A DNA stretch of 64,000 bases from Agelaius tricolor (taxonomy: Eukaryota > Chordata > Aves > Passeriformes > Icteridae). Shown here in pieces: positions 48,379 to 60,100 of the stretch. The stretch's first letter is position 1. Each line of letters starts with the position of its first letter. The DNA is taken from assembly GCA_023055355.1 (NCBI GenBank), contig JALJCS010000039.1, positions 2,157,001 through 2,221,000 on the forward strand, given 5' to 3'. The notes below the pieces were generated by a model. The model was not told where the DNA came from, searched no databases, and worked only from the letters and a program-made list of their open reading frames with translations. Position numbers and translations under genes: made by a program.

Positions 48379-48764
48379 TGTGATGGTGTTCACAGGGGTC
48401 TTAGGATGAGGGAAGAGACGAGGATCTGACTCCATGGTTCAGCAGGCTTGATTTATTATTTTGTGATATATATTATATTAAAACTACACTAAAAGAATAG
48501 AAGAAAGGATTTCATCAGAAGGCTAGCTAAGAATAGAAGAGGAAGGAATGATAACAAAGGCTTCTGGCCTGGACTCTCTGTCTGAGCCAGCTGGGCTGTG
48601 ATTGGCCATTAATTACAAACATCCAACATGGGCCAATCAAAGAACCACCTGTTGCATTCCACAGCAGCAGATAATCATTGTTTACATTTTGTTCCTGAGG
48701 CTTCTCAGCTTCTCAGGAGGAAAAATCCTAAGGAAAGGATTTTTCATAAAAGATATCTGGGACA
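48379..48764 (+). repeat. ERVL-type LTR with 6-bp target duplication, right arm (inner)
   Basis: TGTGATGGTG to ...CTGGGACA, 386 bp, flanked by CAAAGG at 48373-48378 and 48765-48770. The clean target duplication shows insertion before the arms were duplicated. Confidence 0.88.
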
Positions 48765-49003
48765 CAAAGGTGCTGAGACGTTTTCTTCTGGACGTCCTGC
48801 AGCAGATAACTTGCTTTGCTGTACACTGTGTCTGCAGGGCTGGATTTGTGCCCACACAGGAGCTGAGAGAGAACAGCTGCTTTGGAAGCTCTTCCAGCTG
48901 GGACCAGCCCTGTCTCACAGGGCTTTGGGCAGAGTCTGAGCTTCCCCCCAACATGCTCAGGTGCCCAAGGGCAGCTTGGTCTTGACACCAGCAGGGGGCT
49001 ATT

Positions 49004-49552
49004 TACAAATCACAAACGGGACAGGGCTGCTGTGGAACTGCCTTGAGCTGTTTTATTTTCCAGCATCACTCTCATTCCATGGTTATGACAATGGGAAGAT
49101 GCCAGCAGCTCACGTCCCAGGCAGCAGACCAAGAACTTAATGTTACAACTTCCTTTATAAGTTTCTTGACCAATCACACAACGCAAAAGCACATTGACAG
49201 TAGTTCTATCCAACCACTATAAGCACACGTACCTTTGGTTAAAACAATGCTTGCTTATTTTGAATACAATACCTGCTTGTAAGCCTTAAAGCACAATACA
49301 CAGAGCTCCATTATTAAGCTTTAATCCTCCTAATATCTTGCTAGATAAACTTTTCTGTAGCTTAGAGAGTTATTCTAGACAAGCGTTAATACACAGACCA
49401 TTGTTCTATTTGTCCTTGCTTTTCTACTTTTTAAATAATTTTTCTGCTGACCTAACTCATGGCAGCTGCTTAGCTCTAATCACAGTTCTACTGTATCTGA
49501 GGCTTGCCTTTTGCAGGCTTCCCAAAACCCTCTGGTTTTGTGGATTCCCACA
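49004..49552 (-). repeat. ERVK-type 3' LTR, right arm
   Basis: Mirror of 28558-29106, with the polypurine tract just outside at 49553-49569. It is identical to the left copy where compared. Confidence 0.75.
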
Positions 49553-51288
49553 ATTCCCCCTCTCTGTTCATCTCAAAAGAAACCTTCATAATTGTGTCGT
49601 TTATTACTTGTGTTTCGTAGCCTTACTAGAATATTTCTGCTTATTACCTACTTAAAGCATTTTCTTGCTTGCACTAAAGCAGGGGCAGGGAGAGCAGGGA
49701 CACCAGGGCAGTTTGCAGCCTTAACACAGCCCACTGGGTACTTACAGTGAAAGATGTCAGTCTTTCCCTGGACAAAAGACGAGGTGTCGAGGTCTTCTTT
49801 GGGAATCCAGAAGCCATTTTGAAGGCACGATCTCCCAGATGAGTGACAATGCCTCAACAAAACTGGAAGAAGCAACAATGGAACTCTGAAAATCCAGAAC
49901 CTAATTCATGGCAGATTCAAGGCATATACTGGTGCTAAAAATTTTCTATGATTTGAAAGTAGCTAAGTGCTTGTTTGGTGTAAGTAGCTAGTATGTTAGG
50001 CCTCTAGTTGGACTTTATTTGAACTATAGGGCTGCCTTGTGCAATTCAAAGATGGATCATACTGAAACCTGGAGCTAAAAATCTGAACATTAATAATAGT
50101 TAGAACAGAAAGAGCTGCAGCCTAAATATTACTTTAAAATAGCTGGAGTGGATATCCTCTTCTTTAGGCTAAAGCACCCCTGATCTCTCAGCTGCTCCTC
50201 ACAGAACTTGGGAGAGACTGGAATGTTATGGCTAATGGCTTAAAACTTGTTATAAAGGACTTTCTGCCCATTGGGACAAAACTGTATAAAGAGGCTGCGA
50301 CCACCCAAGCCCACCCTTCCCTGAAAATGCCTCTGGACTGGAACTTGGCACTGGGAGTTAAGCTGCCGAAGGGAACTTGAGACAAGACAAAGGTGACACT
50401 ATTGTCCCATTAGCTCAGGGCTGGGGAGAAGTAAACAAGGCTGCAGAGAAAAACCTATCCACAACAAAGCCAAACCCAGCAGCTGTCCTGAAAATCAGCT
50501 CTGTCTGCCTTCAAGGTGGGCAAGTCATAGCCACAGACTCGTCTGCTGAGGCCAGGTTTGCACACAAACCTCCCATCAAAGACTTCCACAGTGCCCCCAG
50601 ACCCATTCCTGAGGCCTTGCACCAGACGACTGCAGGGCACGCAAAGTAACACAACAGATCTGAAAATCCAGAAGCCAATTGATGGCAGACTCAAAGGACA
50701 GACAGATGCTAAAGATTTTATATTATTCGAAAGTAGCAATAGACAGAGTCTAACTTGCCCCACCCCAGGGAGGCACCTGGGAGGTCCCACCTTGCCCAAA
50801 TCTGCAGGAATCCATTGGAGTCTTACGTTTTGCGAGACCTCACCACAGAGAAGACCAGAAGAGGATTTGATGGTATGCCAATGGGATCCATGGAATGGTG
50901 ATGTTTTTCACTTCATCTGTCTCTGTCACTCTCCTTCTTCCCCTTCTTCCCAACCCCCCATCCCCCCCCCCCCCCCCCAACTTCTTTTTCTTTTCCTTTC
51001 TCTCTCTCTTCCTCCTATTTACTGTTACATAAAATCCAGACTATTGATTTTGGCATATGGTCTCGTTTGCACCTCAATTCACAGGCCTCTCTCTAATAAT
51101 TTTAATAACCAGATGATAACAACCCACTGAAACTTGATGAAACTTCAACAGACCTCTTTCACCTTTAAGCACTTTAAGCAACCACTAGACGGGGAAAAAA
51201 AGTATAGACCAGTACATTTAGAAAATGTTGCATTCCTTCAGTGCAAAAAAAAAAAGCAGTAGAGCATATATTGTTCATCCACTCAGCT
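49553..51288. other. Unclassified DNA with an ERVK-type interior, right arm
   Basis: Mirror of 26819-28557, identical except for the length of the homopolymer (17 C here against 15 G on the left). A TATA-like TGTATAAAG occurs at about 50283. No gene recognised. Confidence 0.5.
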
Positions 51289-51293
51289 GTGCA

Positions 51294-51646
51294 TTGTGGT
51301 GATGTTCACAGGGGTCTTAGGATGAGGGAAGAGATGAGGATCTGACTCTTGATTTATTATTTTGTGATATATATACTATTAAAATTATACTAAAAGAATA
51401 GAAGAAAGGATTTCATCAGAAGGCTAGCTAAGAATAGAAAAAGAAAGAATGAATAACAAAAGACAGAGTCCGAGCCAGCTGACTGTGAGTGGCCATTAAT
51501 TAGAAACAACTCTAGGAGACCAATCACAGATGCACCTGTTGCATTCCACAGCAGCAGATAACCATTGTTTACATTTTGTTCCTGAGCTCTCTCAGCTTCT
51601 CAGGAGAAAAAACCCAAAGGATTTTTCATAAAACATGTCTGTGGCA
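51294..51646 (+). repeat. ERVL-type LTR, right arm (outer)
   Basis: Mirror of 26454-26818, with GTGCA duplications at 51289-51293 and 51647-51651. It differs from the left copy by several substitutions and small indels. Confidence 0.8.
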
Positions 51647-51784
51647 GTGCAGACCACTGAACTGCTGCACCAGAAGACGGGCATTATCCCATCCTGTATT
51701 TCCCTTTGGCATTCTCTCTCAGAGTGCAGATGAGAAAAAACCAAAAAGTTCAACTTGAGTCAATCTTTACCTGCAAAGGAAATT

Positions 51785-51887
51785 CAGGAACTTTCTGCAG
51801 AGGCCAATGCTCTGCACGCTGATGAACTCCTTGCAGAGGCCAATGCTCTGCACGCTCAGGAACTTTGCAGAGGCCAATGCTCCGCGA
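51785..51887. repeat. Three tandem 34-36 bp repeats, right arm
   Basis: Mirror of 26210-26312, units containing GCAGAGGCCAATGCT. Confidence 0.8.
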
Positions 51888-51956
51888 ACAATTCCCCTGG
51901 CGAATGGCCCAGTGAAGCCGCCTGCAGGAGCCCAGGCTGCGCACAAGCAGCCAGGG

Positions 51957-52671
51957 CCGCGTTCTCAGGCAACTGAGGCCGCGCCGCTGTCACAGACGCT
52001 GCCGCCGCCTTCGTGGTTTCCAGGCAGCCGCGGAACCCGGCAGCCGCCGCCCTTTCCCGGATCCTGCCCCTCCCGGCCCGCACGCCCCCCAAGATGCTGC
52101 CGGGGCTCGGGGGCTTCGTCTGCCTGGGCTGGGGCTCGGCCTCCCCTGCGGGACAAGGTGAGGGGGGTCCCCGGGGGTCGTGTCCCCCCGGGAGCGTGGG
52201 TGAGTCCCCCATGTCCCCCCCAAGCCGGGGTCACCCCCTTTTCTCTGCCCAGAGCTCCTGAGCCAGCTCCTGCTGCCCCCTGGGAGGGGCTTTGGGGAGC
52301 CCCCCGGGGACCCCCTTGAATGCCCATTCCTGGGCACTGGGACCCTTCGCATCTCCTTCCCCAGCTGCAGGACCCCCTGCACCCCCTTATCCTGCCCCGA
52401 CACTCCCTGCATCCCCTTTCCCGGGTATCCTCCTCTCTCAGCCCCTGGATCCCCCGTTTCCATGAGTCCGGGGACCCCCGGACCCCATTCCCGGCCAGCC
52501 CGGGGCACCTCAGCCCCAGGCCTTCCTTTGCCCGGCGAGCGGTGACGTCACTGCAGACTCGGGCCGCCATTGGCCAGCAGCAAAGAGCGGCGCCAATGGC
52601 GGGGCCGGAGGCGGCTCAGGGGCCGTGAAGAGCCTTGAGCTGTGAGGGGCCCTGAGGGGCCATGAAGGGCC
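51957..52671. promoter_or_regulatory. CpG-rich segment with CRE and CCAAT boxes, right arm
   Basis: Mirror of the left CpG-rich segment. TGACGTCA lies at 52543-52550. An ATTGGCC and a CCAATGG lie at about 52567-52600. The two arms differ by small indels and substitutions here. Confidence 0.5.
52094..52545 (+). CDS. Candidate two-exon small protein, function unknown (weak)
   Basis: A possible first exon, 52094-52157, opens with ATG after CCCCCAAG. It encodes a short hydrophobic, glycine-rich leader (MLPGLGGFVCLGWG...) and ends at a consensus AAG|GTGAGG donor. A CAG acceptor after a pyrimidine tract at 52252 opens a second exon, 52253-52545, in matching phase. Together they give 118 residues, proline- and cysteine-rich in the second part, ending at a TGA inside the CRE. 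The mirror copy on the left arm (26003 downward) keeps exon 1 and the donor but changes frame near the end. GC-rich DNA gives open frames by chance, so this is only a candidate. Confidence 0.2.
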
Positions 52672-52677
52672 GTGAGG

Positions 52678-52998
52678 TGTCACTCTTGCGCCCAGAATGA
52701 CACAGGAACAGGCAGGAGGCAGTATTGCAGAAAGACTAAAAGAAGGTTTAATTCAAGAGAACCGTGCGGTTTTTATAGAGCCATACGATATATTCTGTTT
52801 GATTGGCTCGTTAACAAAAACATTCTTTATACACCGTCCTTGAGAAGAAGAAAAAGATGAAGTAGAAGAACACCACCTGCAGATTGTTTGTACTGAAGTT
52901 CTCACATTCTTACAACTTGCTAATAATTCTCACAAGCTGCTGTGAGAAACACTTGCTGTTTCTCTCTCTCTGTGCCACGGCATCCACAGTGAGGGGCT
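52678..52998 (-). repeat. Solo LTR with 6-bp target duplication, right arm
   Basis: Mirror of 25099-25419. GTGAGG repeats flank it (52672-52677 and just beyond 52998). Confidence 0.85.
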
Positions 52999-53189
52999 GT
53001 GAGGGGTCTTGGGCAACTGTGAGGGAGCCATGAGGGGCCTGTGAGGGACCATGGGGAACTGTGTGGTGTTATCTTTTTATACTAAAAACTACGTGTACAC
53101 TATTTACAATAACTTCTCAATACTTATCACCTATGTTAGACAGTGAGTTTTTATTCTAAACTGATCTAAAAATGCCAACATCACTTAAA
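52999..53189. other. Short repeats and AT-rich DNA, right arm
   Basis: Mirror of the left stretch: GTGAGGGG-type short repeats, then AT-rich DNA. No gene. Confidence 0.5.
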
Positions 53190-53365
53190 AGAGGGAGGGA
53201 GGGAGGGAGGGAGGGAGGGAGGGAAGGAAGGAAGGAAGGAAGGAAGGAAGGAAGGAAGGAAGGAAGGAAGGAAGGAAGGAAGGAAGGAAGGAAGGAAGGA
53301 AGGAAGGAAGGAAGGAAGGAAGGAAGGAAGGAAGGAAGGAAGGAAGGAAGGAAGGGGAGGAAGAG
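53190..53365. repeat. GGGA then GGAA microsatellite (about 175 bp)
   Basis: Seven or more GGGA units followed by about 34 GGAA units. The left arm has only about 35 bp at the mirror position, so the tract expanded on this side (or shrank on the other) after duplication. It lies immediately next to the LTR end. Confidence 0.95.
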
Positions 53366-53969
53366 TGATAAATGAATTCACTGGATTCAAGGATCATACA
53401 ATTATAAATTTATTATTATTATTATGCGAGCAAGAATAAGCAAAGTTCAGTGCTGGGCGGCCAGGAGTCTCTGCTCCTCTAGGTTCGCACCGTTCCTATC
53501 CCCAAAGTCCACCTTTTATTGCCTTTTTCTCCCGGGTCCAGGGATGACGTGCTCTGTCTTTTGCGCTTGCTCATTCAGTTGCTAGGGGGTCTTTTTCTAC
53601 CTTCTGGTGGTCGTGGGATGAAGGCTCCAAGTCTTCCTCTTTTAACCGCTGAGTGAACTTTTCCTTCTAAGGCATACCTATACAGTGGAATTTTCAGAAC
53701 ACTATACGATTCCTGCAAGCCTAAGCAATTCTTGTGAGTTTAGGGATTGTTATTACAGCTCTCCTCTGTGACCTCTTAGGTGAACTTTTCTTTACCATGG
53801 AATTCCCAAAGCACTATACCATTCCTGCAAGCCAAGCAACCATATGTGAACCATATGTGGCTATACATTTAAAATCAAGCCGTTTTAGCTATTTAGTTAT
53901 TGCTTTGGTATTGTATAATTATTTAGCTATTGATTAAATTAATGAACAAACGTATTGCTACTTATTACA
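53366..53969 (-). repeat. 3' LTR of provirus C (604 bp)
   Basis: Starts TGTAATAAGT at 53969, right after a purine tract, and ends TTTATCA at 53366. U3 holds two related copies of a block that includes GGAATT...GCACTATAC...TTCCTGCAAGCC, about 120 bp apart. It matches the left-arm solo LTR closely but differs more from the 5' LTR of its own provirus, with a missing stretch of about 15 bp in the second repeat. Confidence 0.92.
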
Positions 53970-54116
53970 ATCCCCCCCCTTTTTTTTTTAACCAATTTTG
54001 TTCATTAAATCTTTTTAGTTCCTTCCTAGCAAGCGTTAACTCAGTTTCCTCCTCAGTTAAGGTATGTGCACTAATTTTAGATGCTAATTTCCTTAGCTTT
54101 TTCATCATATTCCAAT

Positions 54117-56299
54117 TCATACCGAATAGAACTGCTGACAAAATAAAACCAAGCACAATAGAATCAAAAGAACAACAATGGGATGGCATATACTGTTTAG
54201 GACACCTGTGGTATTAGGAGACCACCCGAACAGGGTATCCCACCACCTGTGCTCGCCATCTTGCTTTACCCTCTCTATAACCCGGTGTATTTTTCCTACG
54301 TCATGATGAACAGTCACTAGGGTTTTCTGTCCACTTTCCTTGATTCTCTCGAGGATTTGGATCAGGTCTTGATGGAGCATCAGTTGTCTCACTAGAGTGA
54401 AGTTCATCCCAATCGGAGTGGGCATTAGCTTGTGAAGCAGTGTGTACTTGGATTGTAATAGGTGGTGAGAGGTGACTTTAGCTTCATAAGTGATATCACA
54501 CCCTGTAATCTTAGTGAAGTTACAAGCACAGAAGTTTGAGTGATTCTTTGTATCCACCACAATATCATCTACAAGCACAGAATCACAAATAGTTCTAAAA
54601 CATGCACATCCATTGCCTATGTATATAAGAACTGTTTTAGAAGTCTCATTAGGACGAATCTCAAAATGACAAATGTTTTGCTCCGTGTCTAAACAGATAT
54701 CTTGAGCTATAATTCCATTGCCTTCACAGATGAACCCCAGTTGTTCTCGGATAATGCAAGATTCCAAATCAACAGTTTGCCATTTGTCATCAAACTGACG
54801 GGCCCATCCCCTATGTTCTATAGGATAGAGGACAGCTCCGTCATGGTTTATTCCTAATGCAATAACAGGAAAAACTAGATGTACAGAGGCATGTGTATGG
54901 TCAAGACAAAAGCAGTAGCTGTATTTGAAATAGCATTATAGGTAAAATTTACCAGTTTCCACCAGGATTGGAATTCTCTTTCAAAATCGTTGGCATTGTC
55001 CCAGATTATTTTCCGAATTTCTGTGGGGAAAGTGCTTTCCTCGCCCTCTCTTATAATCGAGGCAGAAACTGACTGCATCCACAATTGTGCTTGGATACAG
55101 CTGAGGGCTAAGGAAACATTATTTTGTGCAGCACTGAGTGCATCAATCACCAATTTGTGATCATTCACATTTACTCTTTCCCACTTTGGCAAAATGTTTG
55201 ACAGCATCCACTGGTGTGTCCCCAAGGCTAACAGAGATGACTTCAGTGGTTGCTGTAATTTGGACAGATCTCTAGTCGTAGCAGCCAATTTGTTCATTAG
55301 TACTTCCGAATCAATGCTATTCAGGATTCCCAATCCTGTACCTAGAACACCGGTCACATCTCTAGGTTTCCTTGGTTTAAAAGAGCTGCGTTTCCACAGC
55401 CAAATGGTCCAGCCTTCAAAGGATGTTTGCAAAAACGGAGAACAAGTTGGCTGGATGTCTGAAACATTGGTCTGCATCAGCAGTTCGACCTGTTTGAGAG
55501 ACCATGCTGGATTGAATAATATTTGTTGTTGACCAGTTTTCCTGATTATATAAGGTCCAATTTTGAAAATTTTTGGGGTGAGTATAACTGGTGGTACAGA
55601 TGGAGTGATGATATTATGAGGTTCAGCAGTGGTAGAGTGCGTTTTAGTATCTATTATAAATTTAAAAGAAAGGTCCTGTGTATCTTTTGACCAGAGACAG
55701 ACTACCTCTGCCGTGTGAGTTAATGTGAAGTTTTGCCAGCAGTCTCGTGTGATTGGGTGTGCACAATCTGCTATTTGTTTATCCTCCTGACCCATGGAAA
55801 CACTGATTGCAATCACGTTAGTATAGTCAGACCCATTAACCATTCGACATCCAATATTAATTTGTTCTCCCACTACTCCTTGAAGCTGCCAGGTTTTCTG
55901 CTTCTTCCATTCATGTCTAGCGTACGGCAGACTGTCATGCAGTACTAATGTTAGTAAACTTAAACCTGTGGTATTCCCCATAGATCCAGTAGATTGCAAA
56001 AAGGCCTGAGACCAGTCAGGGGTCAGGGTCCCTTTATTTAGGGGGATCATGTTCCCTTTGTAAAGCTGATGAGGGTTTCCCCAGGCAGCCGGGAGGCTCA
56101 GGGTTATAATAATTAAAGTAGCTTGCCAAGCAGGGCAGGGTCCTAGCAACAAATTTCTTTCTCCTTTCGTACTCATATCTCCTTTAACTGGGGCTTTCCT
56201 GTGCTTCGTTCCTGTTCCTGTGCTCCGTTGCTCTCCCCCACTACTCCTTACCTCTCTGCCTCGCCTGCCAGCCCGGGTGCGTCGCTCTGCAGGGATCAT
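54117..56299 (-). pseudogene. env: Provirus C env, one frameshift
   Basis: The first frame (56299-54875) has an arginine-rich start of about 40 residues before an inner Met and a hydrophobic signal (ATLIIITLSLPAAWG). It continues with a glycosylated surface region and a GTGLGILNSID stretch that resembles a fusion peptide. A heptad-rich helix with SLLALGTHQWMLS follows. A one-base shift near 54890 moves the reading to a second frame ending at 54117, which holds many cysteines, an FGWSP segment and a C-terminal membrane anchor (IVVLLILLCLVLF). No C-x6-CC motif is visible. This env is unlike that of provirus A and I cannot place it in a named env type. Confidence 0.8.
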
Positions 56300-56512
56300 T
56301 ATCTTCTCGGCAGCAGGGGTAGTCTTCAGGGGTGCATTATTTGGGCTATCTCCTTAACTCCTGCCCCCACTCCTAAGGGCAGGCTGTCAGGCCTCCAGGC
56401 AAAGGGTCTCCTGTAAAGGATTTCTTTGATTTTATGACAGACTCTCTGCCGTCCCTAGCGAGCTTTACAGGGCCTGAGTCCCACACCTACTTAGGGTCCA
56501 CCCTCTGCCTTT

Positions 56513-57166
56513 TTATTCCCTTTCTCCTGTCTTCCTAGAGTTACGTCGTTCTTCCCTACGTTCTCTACGTTTTTGTTGTTTAGAGACTCGGGAATAGCGA
56601 CGAATCGTGCTATTCCACTCGTCAGGCCTCACTTGCCACCCCAGAGGAACATGGATTCCCTTCTTACACAAGGTAGTTAATATGACTGTCTGGTTTTGGC
56701 GTGTGATCCTGTGCAATTGGTGTTGGAATTCCCATGCCAGGGCCCAATCTCTTCTCTGTTCTAGATTTTCAACTAGTGACACTGCTTCTCTGTCAGGGAT
56801 CTCCCGCTCTCCAGGGATCCTTATAAATTCTCTTACGGCCCTTAATGGATTTGCTCTTCTCCAATCCCAATCACAAGTAAGACACCATGTGCTCCCCACC
56901 AAATGTGACTGGAGAATCCACCATTTGTCTTTACAGCCCCCGCAAAAGATTTTTACCCATGCCCAACAAGAAGATTCCTGACATTTAAGACACTCGGTCT
57001 AATTGAATAATTCTCACCTCACTTCAGCCACTACTGAAAGAGCAAGCGTCAGTTCATTCCAGGTTTTCCATGGCAGAGGGCACTTGAACTCCTGTTCCAG
57101 TTCCTGTAGGGGTTTTCTTACCAAGAGTCTCAATCGGTACAGTTCTCTGTCCCCTAATTCAGTCAT
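56513..57166 (-). pseudogene. Provirus C accessory frame between pol and env (cysteine-rich), two stops
   Basis: A 218-codon frame starts with ATG at 57166, overlapping the end of pol by 8 bases, and ends at 56513. It is broken by TGA and TAG about 50 codons in (57005-57020). Before the stops is a charged helical part. After them is C-x2-C-x4-C-x7-CGGC, then W-C-x2-C, then WEFQH, VILTTLCKKG and PLGWQVRP, and a strongly basic tail of about 30 residues. Residues and spacing match provirus A (5986-5339), including WE-QH, IL-T-C and PL. A GTGAGA donor-like site overlaps the TGA. Function is unknown; a spliced regulator or a nucleic-acid or zinc-binding protein is possible. Confidence 0.7.
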
Positions 57167-60100
57167 TCACGTTCCCAGCTGGCGCAGGTTCCTGTGCCTT
57201 CCGAAGGGTTGGCCGTAGATCTCCAGGGCGACTGGTCACCTCCCAAGGGGTGTCTGCAGGGATGGGTCCTTTCACTCGACTGGCATGTGTCCAGCCTTTT
57301 TCAGCAGTTGGGATGGCTGTTTCTGTGGTAAACAGGACAACATAGGGACCTTCCCATTGGGGTGTTAGGGATGTCTCTTTCCAAGTCTTAATTAGGACCC
57401 TATCTCTGGGTTTAAGCTTATGCATTATTATATCCAAAGGGGGTCTTTGTACCAATAGCCCTTTTCGTCTTAATTCCTCCCTCCGTTTCATTAACTGTTG
57501 TATGTAACCCTGAATTTGACTATCTTGGATGCAAGGATGGTTCCCCAGAAGTTCTAAGTCGTAAGGCATTCCATAAAGCATTTCAAAAGAAGAGATTCCC
57601 ACATCCGTCCTAGGTTGGGTTCTAATGTTTAGCAATGCCATGGGTAAACATCTGACCCAAGACATTTTAGTTTCTACCATGAGCTTGGTGAGTTGCTTCT
57701 TGATTTCTCCATTTGCCCTTTCCACCCTCCCTGAGCTTTGAGGGTGCCAAGGGGTGTGATATTGCCATTTAGTGCCTAAGGCCCTGGTTACCTCTCTCAG
57801 TACTTTGTTTGCAAAATGGGGACCTCTATCAGAGTCTAATATTTCTACTAGTCCATACCTAGGGATTATTTCTTCCAGCAGGGTTTTAATCACCACATTT
57901 GCAGTAGCCCATGATGTAGGATATGCTTCTACAAAGTGGGTTAGATGACCTACCAGTACCAATAAGTACTTGTATCTCCCTACTTTCGGTAGCTCGGTGA
58001 AATCTATTTGTACATGTGAAAAAGGTCGGTGTGCTAATTCCCTTCCTCCTGGAATCCTTTCTCGAGCCTGATGTCTGTTAACACTTTGGCATGTTATACA
58101 TCCCCTAACTACTTGTTTTGCTATATCGTAAATTCCTATACACATGTACTTAATAGTAAACTGACCTACTAAGGCTTGGGTTCCCCAATGAGTCTGGTCA
58201 TGCAGCTGCTGCACTATTCTTGGGCCATAGATTTTGGCAGTACCTCCCTATCATCTGGCAATTTTCGAATACCCCCATTCTCTTTTATTCCCATTTTGTC
58301 TAATTTCTCCTTTTCCTGGGCTGTGAAGCTCAGGACTCGAACTTTCTCATCATCTCGCGTTCTCCTTATCCCCTGATCCTGGAATTTTCTGAGAGCAGCT
58401 TCCTTTGCCCCTCTGTCTGCTGTGTTGTTTCCTCTGATCAAATGGGAGAGACCCTTTTGATGTCCTTTAACATGTACTATTGCTGTTTTCTTTGGGCCTC
58501 TTAAAGCTTGTAGTACCTGAGTAATTAGTTCCTGATGTATTAATTCTCTTCCTCGGGAGTTTATTAACCCTCTTTCTTCCCAAATTTTCCCAAAGGTATG
58601 TACCACTCCAAAGGCGTATTTTGAGTCTGTGTAGATGGTCCCAGCCTTAGCTTCCAAGAATTTTAGAGCCCACAATACTGCATACAGCTCACAGGCCTGT
58701 GCTGACCCACTAGGACTCAAAGGTCCGGATTCTATTATTTCCAAATTTTTACCTCCTACAATCGCATATCCAGAGATTCGCTTTCCCTCAACAACTCTAG
58801 AGGACCCATCCACAAATAACTTTTCTCCCTCTTCCAGTTCTTCCTCTTCGAGGTCCGGCCTAATTTTTGTTTGTTTTTCTATGCTATGTAGGCAGTCATG
58901 AGTTAAATCCTCCTGTGGATCTCCAAACAAGAATTCAGCGGGGTTTTGCAGAGAGGTGGTTTCAAGTATCAACCGAGGGGATGACAGTAAAATGCCCTCG
59001 TATTTCAAAAGTCTTGAGTCTGTTATCCATTTTTCTGCCTTTTGTTGCAATACTGCCCGTATGTTATGGGGGGTAAAGACTTTCAGTTCTCCTCCATAGG
59101 TAATTTTGAGAGCTTCTTCCACTAAGAGGGCTGTTGCCACTATAATCTGCAAACATGTTGGCCATCCTCTACTTACGGGGTCTAGGATTTTAGAAATAAA
59201 TGCTACTGGCTTTCGACTGCCGGCCCAGTCCTGAGCCAGTACCCCAAATGCTACTCCTGCCTCAGTGTTAACAAACAAATAAAAGGGTCTCCTAACACCC
59301 GGGAGGCTTAGCACCGGGGCATTAGCCAATTCCTCTTTTAATTGTTTTAATGATTCATCATCCTTCTCAGTCCATTTCATCAAACCTTCAGCAGTTAGTT
59401 TTTCATACAAAAATTTTACTTTGCCACTAAAGTTTTCAATCCATTGTCTGCAGTATCCTACAAGACCCAATAGCTGCCTGATTTGTCTCTTATTTCTTGG
59501 GGGAGGAAGGGAGAGGATTCCTTTAACCCTCCCTGGGTCTAGTGTTTTAGTTCCTTTACTAAGTCGGTGTCCTAGGTACTTCACTTCTTCTTCTACGAAT
59601 TGCAATTTACTTTTGGACACCTTCAGCCCCTGGATGCTTAAAAAGTTCAGAAGCTTAATGCTTTCTTCTCTAACTGATTCCTCGCTTTTTCCAGCAATTA
59701 AAAGGTCATCTACATATTGAACAATGGTTACTCCTTGGTTTGGGGTATAGGATTTCATTATTTGCTCTAGTGCCTGCCCAAACAAATTTGGGGATTCTGT
59801 GAATCCCTGTGGGAGCACTGTCCACCTTAGTTGTTGCTTTCAGTGGGTATCAGGATCTTCCCATTCAAATGCAAAATAATCTCTACATTCTTCTTTCAAG
59901 GGGCATGCCCAAAAGGTGTCTTTCAAATCTATAACACTATACCAGGGATCATCTGGTTTCAATTGACTGAGCAATGTGTGGGGGTTTGCTACTACAGGGA
60001 ACCAGGCAATGCTTCTCTTCTTTATTTCCCTTAGGTCATGTACTAATCGGTATTTTCTTTCTGGTTTCTTTACAGGTAAGATGGGGCTGTTGAAGGGAGA

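Larger units (their letters stand above)
41791..53969 (-). repeat. Right arm of the large inverted duplication
   Basis: Reverse-oriented partner of 24261-36598, carrying the same features in mirror order. Its outermost part is the 3' LTR of provirus C and its innermost part is ITS1. Substitutions throughout most of the arm show that it is not an exact fold-back copy. Confidence 0.92.

Noticed and set aside
53172..53397. Lys-Glu-Gly-Arg and Leu-Pro-Ser-Phe repeat frames
   Set aside because: Translation of the GGAA/GGGA microsatellite.
24261..53969. Inverted duplication as a pure fold-back assembly error
   Set aside because: Arms differ by substitutions, a 332-bp deletion and microsatellite length, and the mirror sum changes in steps. 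A fold-back copy would be identical. The identical 3.8-kb block still deserves a read-level check.
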